Positions 1-8,387 are shown, counted from the first letter of the stretch. The stretch: DNA of 38,797 bases from Neptunomonas qingdaonensis (GCF_900113275.1 NZ_FOOU01000022.1:1-38797); one strand, 5' to 3'. Numbers and translations: made by a program. The notes: generated from the letters alone by a model not told the origin.

Positions 1-41
1 CTGCCTCTGCTGCCTCTGCTGCCTCTGCTGCCTCTGCTGCC
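1..41. repeat. 9-bp tandem repeat, unit CTGCCTCTG, at window edge
   Basis: Four perfect copies of CTGCCTCTG plus a partial copy start at base 1 and may continue to the left. On the minus strand the unit reads GCA-GCA-GAG and encodes an Ala-Ala-Glu run in the partial receiver-like gene. A multiple-of-three unit changes the length of the tail without breaking the frame. Confidence 0.9.
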
Positions 42-442
42 ATCAATGATAAACCCATGGAGGAAATATCAAGTGTTAATTTGCTATTATCGGCAGTTTT
101 TTTAGCATTAATGATGTCGTTAAAAAGCGTTTCTATTGCATTTTCAAGGTCTTTAACACTAAAAGGCTTACACAAGGTAACACTGCGATTCCATTCCAGA
201 TGCGCGATTGAGATAACAATAGCCGGTAGGTTTATTTTGCTTTCGAGATAGGTTTGCAGTAAAGCTTTTGGCTGAGGTTGGTCTGCGTTAAAAATAGCCC
301 AGTTAGCTTGTTGCGCCGTAGTGACAACGCTGTATTTTTTTCCGCTATGATGAGACTGAAAAAAGTACTCAAGCGTGTGTAAAGTACTTCCCTGAAAACC
401 CACAAGCAAAACATTGGTGAATTCTCCATTTCTAACAGCCAT
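1..442 (-). CDS. Receiver-like protein of unknown function, 3' end outside window
   Basis: The frame is open from an ATG at 442 down to the left edge (147 codons visible), so the gene is partial only because the window ends. The first ~115 residues alternate hydrophobic strands (NVLLVGF, PAIVIS) and amphipathic helices and end in CKPFSVKDLENAIETLF, which resembles the K-P-F/alpha-5 end of a response-regulator receiver domain. No convincing phospho-acceptor Asp is visible, so it may be a degenerate receiver (inference). After residue 134 the protein enters an (Ala-Ala-Glu)n run encoded by a 9-bp tandem repeat that reaches the window edge. The ATG directly follows the TGA of the upstream gene (TGAATG), with AAGGAG about 9 nt before it, so the two genes are translationally coupled. 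Function unknown. Confidence 0.7.
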   Translation of the reverse strand, partial: MAVRNGEFTNVLLVGFQGSTLHTLEYFFQSHHSGKKYSVVTTAQQANWAIFNADQPQPKALLQTYLESKINLPAIVISIAHLEWNRSVTLCKPFSVKDLENAIETLFNDIINAKKTADNSKLTLDISSMGLSLMAAEAAEAAEAAEA

Positions 443-943
443 TCAGCGCTGCTCCTTCTTTTGATAAGTAGCAGGCAAGCTACAACCATTTATCAAGATT
501 GACGCTGACACGTCCAGCTGGAGAATACCATTTGCCGTTTTAGCCTCGGCAATTGTTTTAAGCTGCTCACATAAATCCGCCTCTAAAATAGCTCCGGCCT
601 CTTTAATAAGCCGAAGTAATAAAGGATTGCCTCGGTATCTTAAAATAATAAGAAGGTCTATTAACGCTCCCAGGACCTTTTTCTCGGAACGACACAGCAT
701 GGCAAGGTAGAAACGTTTTACGTGTGTCATTAATTCCATAGGCTGACTGGCTACTTTTCGGATAGCCAAATTCAAATTAAGCTCAGATAAAGTGCCCTTA
801 TAAATCAGACTTTTTTGCTCCATAGATTCAAATGCGGCCTGAATATTTTCAGCCAGGTCACTTTCAAGTTCTGCATTAATCCCCCAATCTGACAGCGCCA
901 TCCAAATGGGAGAATTAACATTTTCATTTTCCTGAACTAGCAT
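443..943 (-). CDS. Hypothetical protein, 166 aa
   Basis: I do not recognise this family. The product is 166 residues, mostly helical by composition, with a hydrophobic stretch around residues 85-105 (KVLGALIDLLIILRYRG) that is probably a buried helix rather than a membrane span. There is no signal peptide. Its stop codon abuts the start of the receiver-like gene at 442, so the two form a coupled pair and may work together, for example as a regulatory module; that is inference from context only. No strong Shine-Dalgarno is visible before the ATG. It is divergent from acnB across a 302-bp spacer. Confidence 0.6.
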   Translation of the reverse strand: MLVQENENVNSPIWMALSDWGINAELESDLAENIQAAFESMEQKSLIYKGTLSELNLNLAIRKVASQPMELMTHVKRFYLAMLCRSEKKVLGALIDLLIILRYRGNPLLLRLIKEAGAILEADLCEQLKTIAEAKTANGILQLDVSASILINGCSLPATYQKKEQR

Positions 944-1081
944 AATTGAATGATTCTTAGTTTATCCGTCAGATTGTTAACCGCGTGTCATGATTTACAG
1001 CATAGTATAATAATGAAGAATTGATGGGAGAATTGCTTATTTTTCATAAAATTCAAAATAGTAGAACGGTTATGCGACAGC

Positions 1082-1098
1082 TTAGACACAAAGTCTAA
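1082..1098. promoter_or_regulatory. Inverted repeat upstream of acnB
   Basis: TTAGAC-N5-GTCTAA is a perfect 6-bp inverted repeat in the divergent spacer (944-1245) between the hypothetical gene and acnB. It could be an operator for either gene, but no regulator can be named. No convincing sigma70 promoter with good spacing was found in this spacer. Confidence 0.3.
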
Positions 1099-1185
1099 CA
1101 CTCTGATTTGTCTACAAACTTAACTTTAAGCCGCCTATAAGCTAGAATCTGCACGCATATTAATAACGAGACTAAATCTTTACCA

Positions 1186-1203
1186 ACACCGAATTTCCGG
1201 TGT
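1186..1203 (+). promoter_or_regulatory. Leader hairpin before acnB
   Basis: ACACCG-AATTTC-CGGTGT forms a 6-bp stem with a 6-nt loop, 42 bases before the acnB start codon. If the transcript begins upstream, it would sit in the 5' leader. Whether it has a regulatory role is unknown. Confidence 0.3.
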
Positions 1204-1245
1204 AATGAGTAAAGACCGGTGGGAATAACAGTTGAGGGCTATATC

Positions 1246-3846
1246 GTGCTAGAAGCTTATCGTAAACACGTAGAAGAACGCGCCGTTGAAGGCATACCAG
1301 CAAAACCACTAGACGCTGATCAAACAGCCGGGCTGGTTGAACTACTGAAAAACCCACCTGCAGGTGAAGAAGATTTCCTGTTAGACCTGTTGATGAACCG
1401 CGTTCCAGCTGGTGTTGATCAGGCAGCCTATGTAAAAGCAGGTTTTCTTGCAGCCGTCACTAAAGGCGAAGCAAAGTCTCCTTTATTAGATAAAGTAAAA
1501 GCCACTGAAATTTTGGGCACTATGCTGGGTGGTTATAACATTCAGCCGCTGATTGATTGCCTTGACGATGAGTCACTGGCACCTACAGCAGCTACAGCGC
1601 TTTCTCATACTTTACTGGTATTTGATGCATTCCATGATGTTCAGGAAAAAGCAGAAGCAGGCAATGCCCACGCTAAACAGATTCTTGAATCATGGGCAAA
1701 TGCTGAATGGTTCACGTCAAAACCAGAACTTGCTGAAAAAATCACTGTTACTGTATTTAAAGTAACCGGTGAAACTAACACTGACGACCTGTCTCCAGCG
1801 CCTGACGCATTCACACGTCCAGACATCCCGGCGCATGCCAACGCAATGCTGAAAATGGAACGTGACGGTATTATTCCTGATGTACCAGGCTCTGTTGGCC
1901 CGCTAAAACAGATCGCAGAGATCAAAGCTAAAGGCCACCCTGTTGCCTACGTTGGCGATGTTGTAGGTACAGGCTCTTCGCGTAAATCTGCTACTAACTC
2001 TGTTTTGTGGTTCTTCGGTGACGATATCCCGCACGTGCCAAACAAACGCGCTGGCGGATACTGTTTCGGTAACAAAATTGCTCCTATCTTCTTCAACACA
2101 ATGGAAGATGCCGGCGCTTTGCCGATCGAAATGGATGTAGAAAAAATGAATATGGGTGACGTTATTGACGTTTATCCATATAAAGGTATTGCTAAAAACG
2201 CTGAAACTGGCGAAGAGCTCTGCACTTTCGAACTGAAAACGCAGGTACTGCTTGATGAAGTTCGTGCGGGCGGTCGTATTCCACTGATCATCGGTCGTGG
2301 TTTGACTGACAAAGCACGTACAGCACTAGGTTTAGCCCCTACTGAGTTATTCCGTAAACCGGATCAACCAGTAGATAGTGGCAAAAGCTACACGCATGCT
2401 CAGAAAATGGTGGGTATTGCATGCGGCGTAGCCGGTGTCCTTCCCGGCACTTACTGTGAGCCCAAAATGACGACAGTAGGCTCTCAGGATACTACCGGGC
2501 CTATGACGCGTGATGAACTTAAAGATCTCGCTTGTCTGGGCTTCTCTGCCGATTTGACAATGCAGTCTTTCTGCCACACAGCAGCGTATCCAAAACCAGT
2601 TGATGTTCAGACTCATCACACGCTGCCTGATTTCATTATGAACCGTGGCGGTGTTTCTCTGCGCCCTGGCGACGGTATCATTCACTCTTGGCTGAACCGC
2701 ATGCTGCTGCCTGACACAGTCGGTACTGGTGGTGACTCTCATACACGTTTCCCAATTGGTATCTCTTTCCCAGCGGGTTCTGGTCTGGTTGCATTCGCTG
2801 CAGCTACCGGGGTCATGCCTCTGGATATGCCTGAATCTGTATTGGTTCGCTTTAAAGGTGACAAAATGCACCCGGGTATCACATTACGTGACCTGGTTAA
2901 CGCAATTCCTTTGTACGCCATTAAAGCAGGTCTGCTGACAGTTGCTAAAGCGGGTAAGAAAAACATCTTCTCTGGCCGCATCCTGGAAATCGAAGGCTTA
3001 CCTAACCTGAAAGTTGAGCAGGCATTCGAACTGTCTGACTCTGCTGCAGAACGCTCAGCAGCGGCTTGTTCTATCAAGCTGGATGAAGCACCTATCCGCG
3101 AATACCTGAACTCTAACATCGTCATGCTGAAGTGGATGATTTCTGAAGGCTACGGTGATGTTCGCACTATCGAACGCCGTATTGCAGGTATGCAGGAATG
3201 GCTGGCTAAACCTGAACTGCTGTCTGCTGATGCAGATGCTCAATATGCAGCGGTCATCGAAATTGATCTGAATGATGTTAAAGAACCAATTCTGGCCTGC
3301 CCTAACGATCCGGATGATGTGAAAATCCTGTCTGAAGTGGCCGGTACTAAAATTGATGAGGTCTTCCTTGGTTCGTGCATGACCAACATTGGTCACTTCC
3401 GTGCGGCCGGTAAGCTGTTAGACGCTGCTAACACTTCGCTGCCTACACGTATGTGGATTGCTCCACCAACGAAAATGGACGCCGCTCAGCTAACTGAAGA
3501 AGGTTATTACAACATCTTCGGCAGAGCCGGCGCCCGTATGGAAATGCCTGGATGTTCACTGTGTATGGGTAACCAGGCACGTGTAGCAGAGAAGTCAACG
3601 GTTGTATCTACTTCAACACGTAACTTCCCTAACCGTCTGGGTAACGGTGCCAATGTTTACCTGTCATCGGCTGAGCTGGCTGCGGTTGCCGCACTGCTTG
3701 GTAAGATCCCAACCGTTGAAGAGTACATGGAATACACCGCTAAGCTGGATCCGATGGCTGAAGATGTATACCGCTACCTGAACTTCGATCAGATCGAAAA
3801 CTACACAGCTAAAGCGGCTACTGTTATTCCTACAGTTCAAGCTTAA
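1246..3846 (+). CDS. acnB: Aconitate hydratase B
   Basis: AcnB isomerises citrate and isocitrate in the TCA cycle in the cytoplasm using a [4Fe-4S] cluster; in many proteobacteria it also hydrates 2-methyl-cis-aconitate. The protein aligns end to end with E. coli AcnB from [13 protein letters not shown]. The three cluster cysteines are visible as GSC (C711) and GCSLC (C770, C773), one residue offset from the E. coli enzyme. I chose the GTG at 1246 because homology starts there and a GAGG lies 7-8 nt upstream; a GTG at 1219 would add nine unrelated residues and lacks a good ribosome site. The result is 866 aa, the family length. A rho-independent terminator follows 15 bases after the stop, so it is probably monocistronic. 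Its labile cluster makes it a plausible target of the nitrosative stress handled by the genes at 24-34 kb. Confidence 0.98.
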   Translation: MLEAYRKHVEERAVEGIPAKPLDADQTAGLVELLKNPPAGEEDFLLDLLMNRVPAGVDQAAYVKAGFLAAVTKGEAKSPLLDKVKATEILGTMLGGYNIQPLIDCLDDESLAPTAATALSHTLLVFDAFHDVQEKAEAGNAHAKQILESWANAEWFTSKPELAEKITVTVFKVTGETNTDDLSPAPDAFTRPDIPAHANAMLKMERDGIIPDVPGSVGPLKQIAEIKAKGHPVAYVGDVVGTGSSRKSATNSVLWFFGDDIPHVPNKRAGGYCFGNKIAPIFFNTMEDAGALPIEMDVEKMNMGDVIDVYPYKGIAKNAETGEELCTFELKTQVLLDEVRAGGRIPLIIGRGLTDKARTALGLAPTELFRKPDQPVDSGKSYTHAQKMVGIACGVAGVLPGTYCEPKMTTVGSQDTTGPMTRDELKDLACLGFSADLTMQSFCHTAAYPKPVDVQTHHTLPDFIMNRGGVSLRPGDGIIHSWLNRMLLPDTVGTGGDSHTRFPIGISFPAGSGLVAFAAATGVMPLDMPESVLVRFKGDKMHPGITLRDLVNAIPLYAIKAGLLTVAKAGKKNIFSGRILEIEGLPNLKVEQAFELSDSAAERSAAACSIKLDEAPIREYLNSNIVMLKWMISEGYGDVRTIERRIAGMQEWLAKPELLSADADAQYAAVIEIDLNDVKEPILACPNDPDDVKILSEVAGTKIDEVFLGSCMTNIGHFRAAGKLLDAANTSLPTRMWIAPPTKMDAAQLTEEGYYNIFGRAGARMEMPGCSLCMGNQARVAEKSTVVSTSTRNFPNRLGNGANVYLSSAELAAVAALLGKIPTVEEYMEYTAKLDPMAEDVYRYLNFDQIENYTAKAATVIPTVQA

Positions 3847-3860
3847 TTACAGCTGATAAT

Positions 3861-3889
3861 AAAAAGCCCGTCGCATGACGGGTTTTTTT
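3861..3889 (+). terminator. Rho-independent terminator of acnB
   Basis: CCCGTC-GCAT-GACGGG forms a 6-bp GC-rich stem with a 4-nt loop, followed directly by seven T and preceded by an A-tract. This is a canonical intrinsic terminator. Confidence 0.93.
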
Positions 3890-3958
3890 GTTTTAGTCCT
3901 CAATTTCTTCGCTTTGCTTTACACTATTGATTGTTCAAAAAAATCGTTGGATCTCGCT

Positions 3959-4384
3959 ATGAAAACGCCTGCTGTAGACACCCCTATTTCCAAAAACACT
4001 GAAACCAACCAGACAAAGAATGGTTTTCTGCTATTGGTTTCAAAAATGACATTTGATGAGAACCTACCCATACGCTTTATGTATAAAACCGTACCTGAGC
4101 ATCTTAACGACACGGGTTGGCGTTTATATACAGGCTACGAATCAGAAGAATATGTAGAAAATGAGCTGGCCAATATGCTTCCTGTTCCTTTGCAGAAGAT
4201 ATGCGAAATGGATCCAACACTGACCGAACTGTTAACTTACAATGCCGGAACCGTGTGGGAACGTACGCCTGAAAGCACAAACTGGGAGCGGGTTTATGAC
4301 TTTAAGATCCCATCAGCTAACGTCACTGTGGATATTACCAACGATTTGGATCGATTTAATATTAAGGACACCACAAAGAATTAG
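3959..4384 (+). CDS. DUF2185 (Imm33-like) domain protein
   Basis: The 141-residue product has a short hydrophilic N-terminus and then a DUF2185-type core: a strand with SKMTFDENLPIRFMYK, then DTGWRLYTGYESEEYVEN (residues ~59-76), which matches the D-S/T-G-W-R...G-x-E-x-x-E-Y signature of the family. DUF2185 proteins are mostly uncharacterised, and some are annotated as immunity proteins (Imm33) of polymorphic toxin systems; no toxin gene is nearby, so immunity is not supported here. The ATG at 3959 is preferred over an in-frame ATG at 3875 because the earlier one lies inside the acnB terminator. It is convergent with the NYN gene. Confidence 0.75.
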   Translation: MKTPAVDTPISKNTETNQTKNGFLLLVSKMTFDENLPIRFMYKTVPEHLNDTGWRLYTGYESEEYVENELANMLPVPLQKICEMDPTLTELLTYNAGTVWERTPESTNWERVYDFKIPSANVTVDITNDLDRFNIKDTTKN

Positions 4385-4442
4385 TTGCTGCTCTGTATAT
4401 TATGCTTGTCCAAATCTGTATGTGAGCCGCCTGTCAGCTGGT

Positions 4443-4504
4443 GAGTTAATCGGCAACAGGCCGGTTAACTCGCCTTGTGTCTGCTGAGTGCTTTTAAGAC
4501 ACAA
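4443..4504. other. Two consecutive hairpins between convergent genes
   Basis: The first hairpin has an 11-bp stem (4443-4453 with 4461-4471, one G-T type mismatch) and a 7-nt loop. The second pairs TTGTGTCT (4475-4482) with AGACACAA (4497-4504) around a 14-nt loop. Neither is followed by a T-tract on either strand, so they may stop or stabilise the two converging transcripts, but a classic terminator is not shown. Confidence 0.5.
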
Positions 4505-4513
4505 AGAAGAAAA

Positions 4514-4987
4514 CTAAATAAGTAAGTCGTCACCTATTGGATGAAAAACACTGGCCGCTTCAACCAGCGAATGAGCGGTGAGCGAAGGAACGCCATACAC
4601 TTCTGCAGTAACGTGATAATCATTACGGATTTTGTCCATCAGCAGATCAAAATCGCCATCTCCCGACAATAATATAACAGTATCAACACCTCTGGAGAGG
4701 TCCATCACATCAATCGTGATACCCACATCCCAATCGCCTTTTGCCGAGCCGTCACTGCGTTGAATAAAAGGCTTAAGTTTGACGGTAAAACCCATATGCT
4801 TGAGCGCATTTTGAAATTTAAGCTGCTTCTCATCGCCGCGATGAATGGCATAAGCCGTTGCCGAAACTATTTCACCCTGCGCGCTGATGCGCTCCCACAG
4901 CTTACGATAATTAAACTGGCGGCCATAAGCTTGTCGCGTGGTGTAATAAATATTTTGTACATCGACAAATACTGCAATTTTTTTCAA
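4514..4987 (-). CDS. NYN domain (LabA/DUF88-like) protein
   Basis: The 157-aa protein is a complete NYN domain, a PIN-like fold found in predicted RNA-cleaving nucleases. The acidic metal-site residues are visible: D9 in AVFVDVQNIYY, D87 and D93 in KGDWDVGITIDVMDL, and D110/D112 in LLSGDGDFDLL. LabA/DUF88 relatives are implicated in RNA turnover or regulation in other bacteria; the substrate here is unknown. It starts with ATG-AAA-AAA and has a weak purine-rich stretch upstream. No partner gene is in the same transcript, since a decayed frame lies upstream. Confidence 0.85.
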   Translation of the reverse strand: MKKIAVFVDVQNIYYTTRQAYGRQFNYRKLWERISAQGEIVSATAYAIHRGDEKQLKFQNALKHMGFTVKLKPFIQRSDGSAKGDWDVGITIDVMDLSRGVDTVILLSGDGDFDLLMDKIRNDYHVTAEVYGVPSLTAHSLVEAASVFHPIGDDLLI

Positions 4988-5045
4988 GAAAACAGCCTAT
5001 TTTAAAAAATAATATATGACAAAAAGTACTTACTCAAAAACACAC

Positions 5046-5315
5046 TCATGAGCAAAGCATTTCTATTTGTCGATCAAAGTCGTGCCGCAATGGCCGGGGT
5101 GCATACGCAGGATCATAGCCATCGACCGCTAACTTAGCAACCACATCAGCTTAGGATCGGCCATTCACCCTATCCGCTATGGACATCAGCATTTGCTGTC
5201 TGATCATGATGTTATTTTCAGGATAACGCAGCGCCAGAAAGCTCTTCGGCCTATTAAAAAGAGAAGCGGTAACAGGAAAAACGTAAGCTAACTCAGAGGC
5301 ATTCGTTAAGATGTA
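5046..5315 (-). pseudogene. Decayed reading frame with one internal stop, unknown family
   Basis: On the minus strand one frame is open from 5315 to the TGA at 5048-5046 except for a single in-frame TAA at 5153-5151. Before the stop it reads protein-like sequence (SLFNRPKSFLALRYPENN, then QQMLMSIADRVNGRS) and after it ADVVAKLAVDGYDPAYAPRP and LRHDFDRQIEML. Composition is typical of a soluble protein on both sides of the stop, which argues for one gene broken by a nonsense mutation. No ATG start is present at the upstream end, where the frame runs into a 14-bp minisatellite, so the 5' end is probably also lost. I do not recognise the family. Confidence 0.55.
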
Positions 5316-5359
5316 TTAGTTAAGATCTATTAATTAAGATCTATTCATTAAGAGTATTC
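5306..5359. repeat. 14-bp tandem repeat, about four copies
   Basis: Units TTAAGATGTATTAG, TTAAGATCTATTAA, TTAAGATCTATTCA and a partial TTAAGAGTATTC follow each other without gaps. The period is not a multiple of three, and the tract borders the 5' end of the decayed frame at 5046-5315. Confidence 0.85.
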
Positions 5360-5467
5360 TTGACTGAATGTGCGTCGAATCGGGGTAAAATCCGAATTTA
5401 GAAAAACCAGCATTAGCAGAAATGGCTCAGACGATTTTAATCAAAACCGCCTGATCATAATGAGCAA

Positions 5468-5482
5468 ACCGTTACAAACGGT
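5468..5482 (-). terminator. Small hairpin after the CCGSCS gene, weak terminator
   Basis: ACCGTT-ACA-AACGGT gives a 6-bp stem with a 3-nt loop just downstream of the CCGSCS gene on the minus strand. The following bases are T-containing but not a clean T-run, so termination is only possible. Confidence 0.35.
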
Positions 5483-5488
5483 GATTAA

Positions 5489-5602
5489 TTACTCTTGGTC
5501 CTTCTTCTCATTTTCTGCTTTACGCTTTGCAGCATCAGCTTGCTCTTGCTGTTTAATTTCTTCTGCATCCTGACCACCACACGAACCGCAACATGTACTC
5601 AT
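5489..5602 (-). CDS. CCGSCS motif small protein (CCGSCGG variant), 37 aa
   Basis: The frame encodes 37 residues beginning MSTCCGSCGGQD and ending in a highly charged Lys/Glu/Gln helix. This matches the small CCGSCS-motif protein family of marine gammaproteobacteria in length, N-terminal cysteine cluster and charged tail; here the motif ends in Gly-Gly instead of Ser. Function is unknown; a metal-binding role for the three cysteines is inference. An AGG lies about 10 nt before the ATG. It is 82 bp downstream of cobS on the same strand, so it could be a read-through tail of the cobalamin operon or have its own promoter. Confidence 0.8.
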   Translation of the reverse strand: MSTCCGSCGGQDAEEIKQQEQADAAKRKAENEKKDQE

Positions 5603-5684
5603 TATCGTTAACCTGCTTGATTATGTTAGATAGCGTCATAATAACTGTGCCCAAAGGTCTGATAATTGACGCATATCAGTTTTG

Positions 5685-6437
5685 TTATATTTCCAATGTA
5701 AAACAAGCCGCAATTAATACACCCGCTTCCAGCAATTCGATCAGAGCACCTGCCGTATCACCGGTAGTGCCCTTAATACGCAACAACATGGCCCTGCGCG
5801 CTAAAACAAACAAAACCGCAACAACCCCTAACCAAACGATGCTCAACCCTGCTAATAAAACAGCACCGGACACCGCCAGCAGATAAACACCTTGTTTTGG
5901 CATATATTCTACCATCGGTGACGCAATACCCTGCGCTCGCACATACGGGGTTATAGCCAGCAACAAAATGACTGCCAATCTTGCGACTAACGGAGCAATG
6001 AGAATGGCTAGAAGCTGGTTCGCCGCCAGCAAGGTTATGAGTGCAGACCATTTAAGTAGCAGGTGCAATATCAACGTCAGCGAACCAATGGCGCCGATGC
6101 AAGGATCTTTCATAATGACTAACGTACGCTGTTGATCGCCTAAGCCTCCCATCCAGCCATCAGCACTATCTGCCAACCCATCCAGATGCAGCCCGCCCGT
6201 CAGCAGCACCCATAAAATCAATACTAATGTCGCCTGAATAAAATTTGATTGTCCGTTCAGCATCCACGCCAGCATCGTCAGCGCCAGACCGATAAACATG
6301 CCAACCAGCGGATAATAAAGTAACGACTGCCCTTGTAGTCGTGCACAAGGAGAACGCTTCAGGTGAACCGGTATTTGTGTGAGAAATTGTGCAGCAATAC
6401 AAAAAGCCTGCCACTGTTGATTAAGGACTTTCATCAT
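5685..6437 (-). CDS. cobS: Adenosylcobinamide-GDP ribazoletransferase (cobalamin synthase)
   Basis: CobS joins adenosylcobinamide-GDP and alpha-ribazole (or its 5'-phosphate), the last assembly step of the nucleotide loop, at the inner membrane. The 250-aa protein is very hydrophobic with about six or seven membrane segments. It carries the family signatures in order: FLTQIPV near the N-terminus, GGLHLDGLADSADGWMGG (residues ~81-98) with its acidic metal-binding residues, MKDPCIGAIG, and a C-terminal GTTGDTAGALIELLE. It is the last cob gene of the operon and its ATG overlaps the cobC stop (ATGA). A second ATG follows immediately and could also be used. Confidence 0.95.
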   Translation of the reverse strand: MMKVLNQQWQAFCIAAQFLTQIPVHLKRSPCARLQGQSLLYYPLVGMFIGLALTMLAWMLNGQSNFIQATLVLILWVLLTGGLHLDGLADSADGWMGGLGDQQRTLVIMKDPCIGAIGSLTLILHLLLKWSALITLLAANQLLAILIAPLVARLAVILLLAITPYVRAQGIASPMVEYMPKQGVYLLAVSGAVLLAGLSIVWLGVVAVLFVLARRAMLLRIKGTTGDTAGALIELLEAGVLIAACFTLEI

Positions 6438-7060
6438 TGGCGCTGCCAGACAAAGCGATGCAATTCACCATGCTGGGCACTGATGTTTGCCATGACACTG
6501 GCCGGTCGGCCCTGATGCAAACACGTCAGGACTTTAATCACACCACCATGGGTAATCAATAAGATACGGTAATGCGGGCCTTGCAACTCCTTGTCGACAA
6601 ACTTTCTGACGCGTTGGAAAAACAGTGGCAATAGCTCAGCCTGAGGAGGGGGAAAGTTTTCAGGGTCCTTCCAAAAGTCACCCAGCTCATCAGGCCAATG
6701 TCGCATTATGTCAATCGCCGTGCTGCCATCCCATAAACCAAAATCATATTCCTGAATAGCGGCATCAATTCGTATTGATTTGTTGACAGAAACTTTCGCT
6801 GCTATCCATTCTTCCGCAAAAGATTTACACCTCAATAAGGGTGAGGTGATGATGGCGTCATAATCATCCAGGTTAATATCATTACGGATATTCTGCATAC
6901 CTCCCTGTTTATCACCTTGAAGAGCTTCCGCCATCTGATCCCAGCCGGCAGGCGTTAGTTCTGCGTCCGTGCGCCCTAGAAAGCACTTCCCTTTAACGGT
7001 CTCACCATGACGCAACGCATCGATAATCAGCGGTTTTCGCATCTCACATAAGCTCTTCAT
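6434..7060 (-). CDS. cobC: Alpha-ribazole-5'-phosphate phosphatase
   Basis: This histidine-phosphatase-superfamily enzyme removes the phosphate from alpha-ribazole-5'-P (or from cobalamin-5'-P). The RHG motif with the catalytic His is at residue ~18 (DALRHGET), followed by FLGRTDAELTPAGW, and the second catalytic His is in LLITHGG. I chose ATG 7060 (208 aa) because AAGG lies 7 nt upstream; an ATG at 7042, one base after the cobT stop, is also plausible and gives 202 aa, close to E. coli CobC. With the 7060 start it overlaps cobT by 17 nt, so translation is probably coupled. It lies between cobT and cobS, the steps it connects. Confidence 0.9.
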   Translation of the reverse strand: MKSLCEMRKPLIIDALRHGETVKGKCFLGRTDAELTPAGWDQMAEALQGDKQGGMQNIRNDINLDDYDAIITSPLLRCKSFAEEWIAAKVSVNKSIRIDAAIQEYDFGLWDGSTAIDIMRHWPDELGDFWKDPENFPPPQAELLPLFFQRVRKFVDKELQGPHYRILLITHGGVIKVLTCLHQGRPASVMANISAQHGELHRFVWQRQ

Positions 7061-8279
7061 GTTGAGGCCTTTTAGAGGATTCTTCAGGCGATTGATTAGT
7101 TGTCGATGCACTAACAGCCGCTTCTGCAAACGTAGCCATCTGATTATGCAAGGCACAAGCAAAGCGTATCAACGGAACCGCAATGGCAGCACCACTAGCC
7201 TCACCTAATCGCAACTCCAGATTAAGTAACGGCACAGCATCAAAGCTATCCAACAACATGTCATAGGCGGGTTCTGCTGAGGTATGAGACAAGATCATCC
7301 AATCAGCCACGCGAGGATTAATGCGACACGCAACCATTGCCGCCACCGTGCAAATAAAACCATCAACAACAGCCGGTACACCTTCCTGCGCACAGGTAAG
7401 ATAAGCAGCGGTCAGTGCTGCAATTTCAAACCCTCCAAAATACTGTAATGCGACCAAGGGATCGTCTATAGAAGCTTTCAGCTCTGGCCATTCACATTCA
7501 GTGCTATTAAATGCAGAGCGATGAAATTCAATCGCCTGTGTAATAATTTTTGCTTTATGAGAAATACCAACGGCATCAAGACCCGTGCCGGGTCCGGTTA
7601 ATTTTTCTGCAGCACAACCCAGTAATACTGAAGCGATCGCCGTTGCCGACGTAGTATTAGCGATTCCCATCTCACCCGCTATGAATAAATGTAAACGCTG
7701 ATTGTCATTATCCTGTATCGCTTTTTGACCCTCATCATCAGTTGAATCATATTCTGAATGACCGGCCACGCTACCCATCACATTACTTACGGCAAGACGA
7801 CCCACATCCATAGCCGCAGCAAGCTGTGCAGGCGTCATGGCAGGATGCTGCAAAAAATTCGCAGTTTGCGGAGCAATGGGTTTATTAACCACATTAGCCA
7901 GTCCATCCGTAGGCGTGACTGTGCCCAAATTATAAACCGTTAACGGGGCTGCGATATAACGTGCGGCAACACAGATCGCCGCTCCCCCCCCTGCAAAATT
8001 CTTAACCATCTCGGCAGTCACGGCTTGTGGAAATGCAGATACGCCCTCTGCCGCGATACCATGATCAGCGGCAAAAACAGCAATGGCCACTTTTTCGGCA
8101 GAGGGCAAACTATTGCCCTGCATTCCTGCTAAACGTATAGCGACCTTCTCCAGTTTACCCAGCGAGCCCGCCGGCTTTGTTAATTGCTGCTGGCGCTCTG
8201 AAGCAGCACGCATCGCAACGGAATCTAACGTTTTGACAGGGTTTTCAATCCAGTTTAAAGATGGCATTGTCGTGTTCAT
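7044..8279 (-). CDS. cobT: Nicotinate-nucleotide--DMB phosphoribosyltransferase, with insertion and tail
   Basis: CobT makes alpha-ribazole-5'-phosphate from dimethylbenzimidazole and nicotinate mononucleotide. Signatures are LTKPAGSLGKLE, FAADHGIAAEGVSAFP, AGEMGIANTTSA and a C-terminal LRLGEASGAA whose Glu is the catalytic base in the Salmonella enzyme. At 411 aa it is about 50-60 residues longer than usual. The excess is an acidic insertion at residues ~170-194 (STDDEGQKAIQDNDNQ) just before GEMGIANTT, plus a Ser/Glu-rich tail after residue ~390. Both look like added linkers rather than domains. It starts 108 bp after cobU, the largest gap in this part of the operon, and that gap holds a 9-bp minisatellite. 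Confidence 0.95.
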   Translation of the reverse strand: MNTTMPSLNWIENPVKTLDSVAMRAASERQQQLTKPAGSLGKLEKVAIRLAGMQGNSLPSAEKVAIAVFAADHGIAAEGVSAFPQAVTAEMVKNFAGGGAAICVAARYIAAPLTVYNLGTVTPTDGLANVVNKPIAPQTANFLQHPAMTPAQLAAAMDVGRLAVSNVMGSVAGHSEYDSTDDEGQKAIQDNDNQRLHLFIAGEMGIANTTSATAIASVLLGCAAEKLTGPGTGLDAVGISHKAKIITQAIEFHRSAFNSTECEWPELKASIDDPLVALQYFGGFEIAALTAAYLTCAQEGVPAVVDGFICTVAAMVACRINPRVADWMILSHTSAEPAYDMLLDSFDAVPLLNLELRLGEASGAAIAVPLIRFACALHNQMATFAEAAVSASTTNQSPEESSKRPQHEELM

Positions 8280-8307
8280 AGGGCTCTCTGGAAGATAGTC
8301 TTGGCGC

Positions 8308-8361
8308 TTGTGGTTGTAGTTGTCGTGGTTGTCGTGGTTGTCGTAGCTGTCGTTATCGTAG
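8308..8361. repeat. 9-bp imperfect tandem repeat between cobU and cobT
   Basis: About six units related to TGGTTGTCG fill the cobU-cobT spacer, two of them perfect and adjacent. A similar TTGTAGTTGTT stretch occurs at 8931-8942 in the cobQ tail. The tract is transcribed as part of the operon; no reading frame crosses it usefully. Confidence 0.8.
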
Positions 8362-8387
8362 AATCAGATTTTACAGATGGCAGCTGT

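Noticed and set aside
1108-1141. TTGTCT with TATAAG as the acnB promoter
   Set aside because: The spacing is 22 bp, too long for a sigma70 promoter.
2347-2871. Long open frame on the minus strand inside acnB
   Set aside because: It lies wholly antisense to a certain aconitase gene and its translation is Arg/His/Cys-rich with no protein-like pattern; a shadow frame.
3875-3958. Earlier ATG for the DUF2185 gene
   Set aside because: It lies within the acnB terminator stem and would add a hydrophobic stretch not seen in the family.
5306-5359. Tandem repeats as a CRISPR array
   Set aside because: Units of 14 bp follow each other without spacers; no cas genes. The same applies to the other short repeats in the window.
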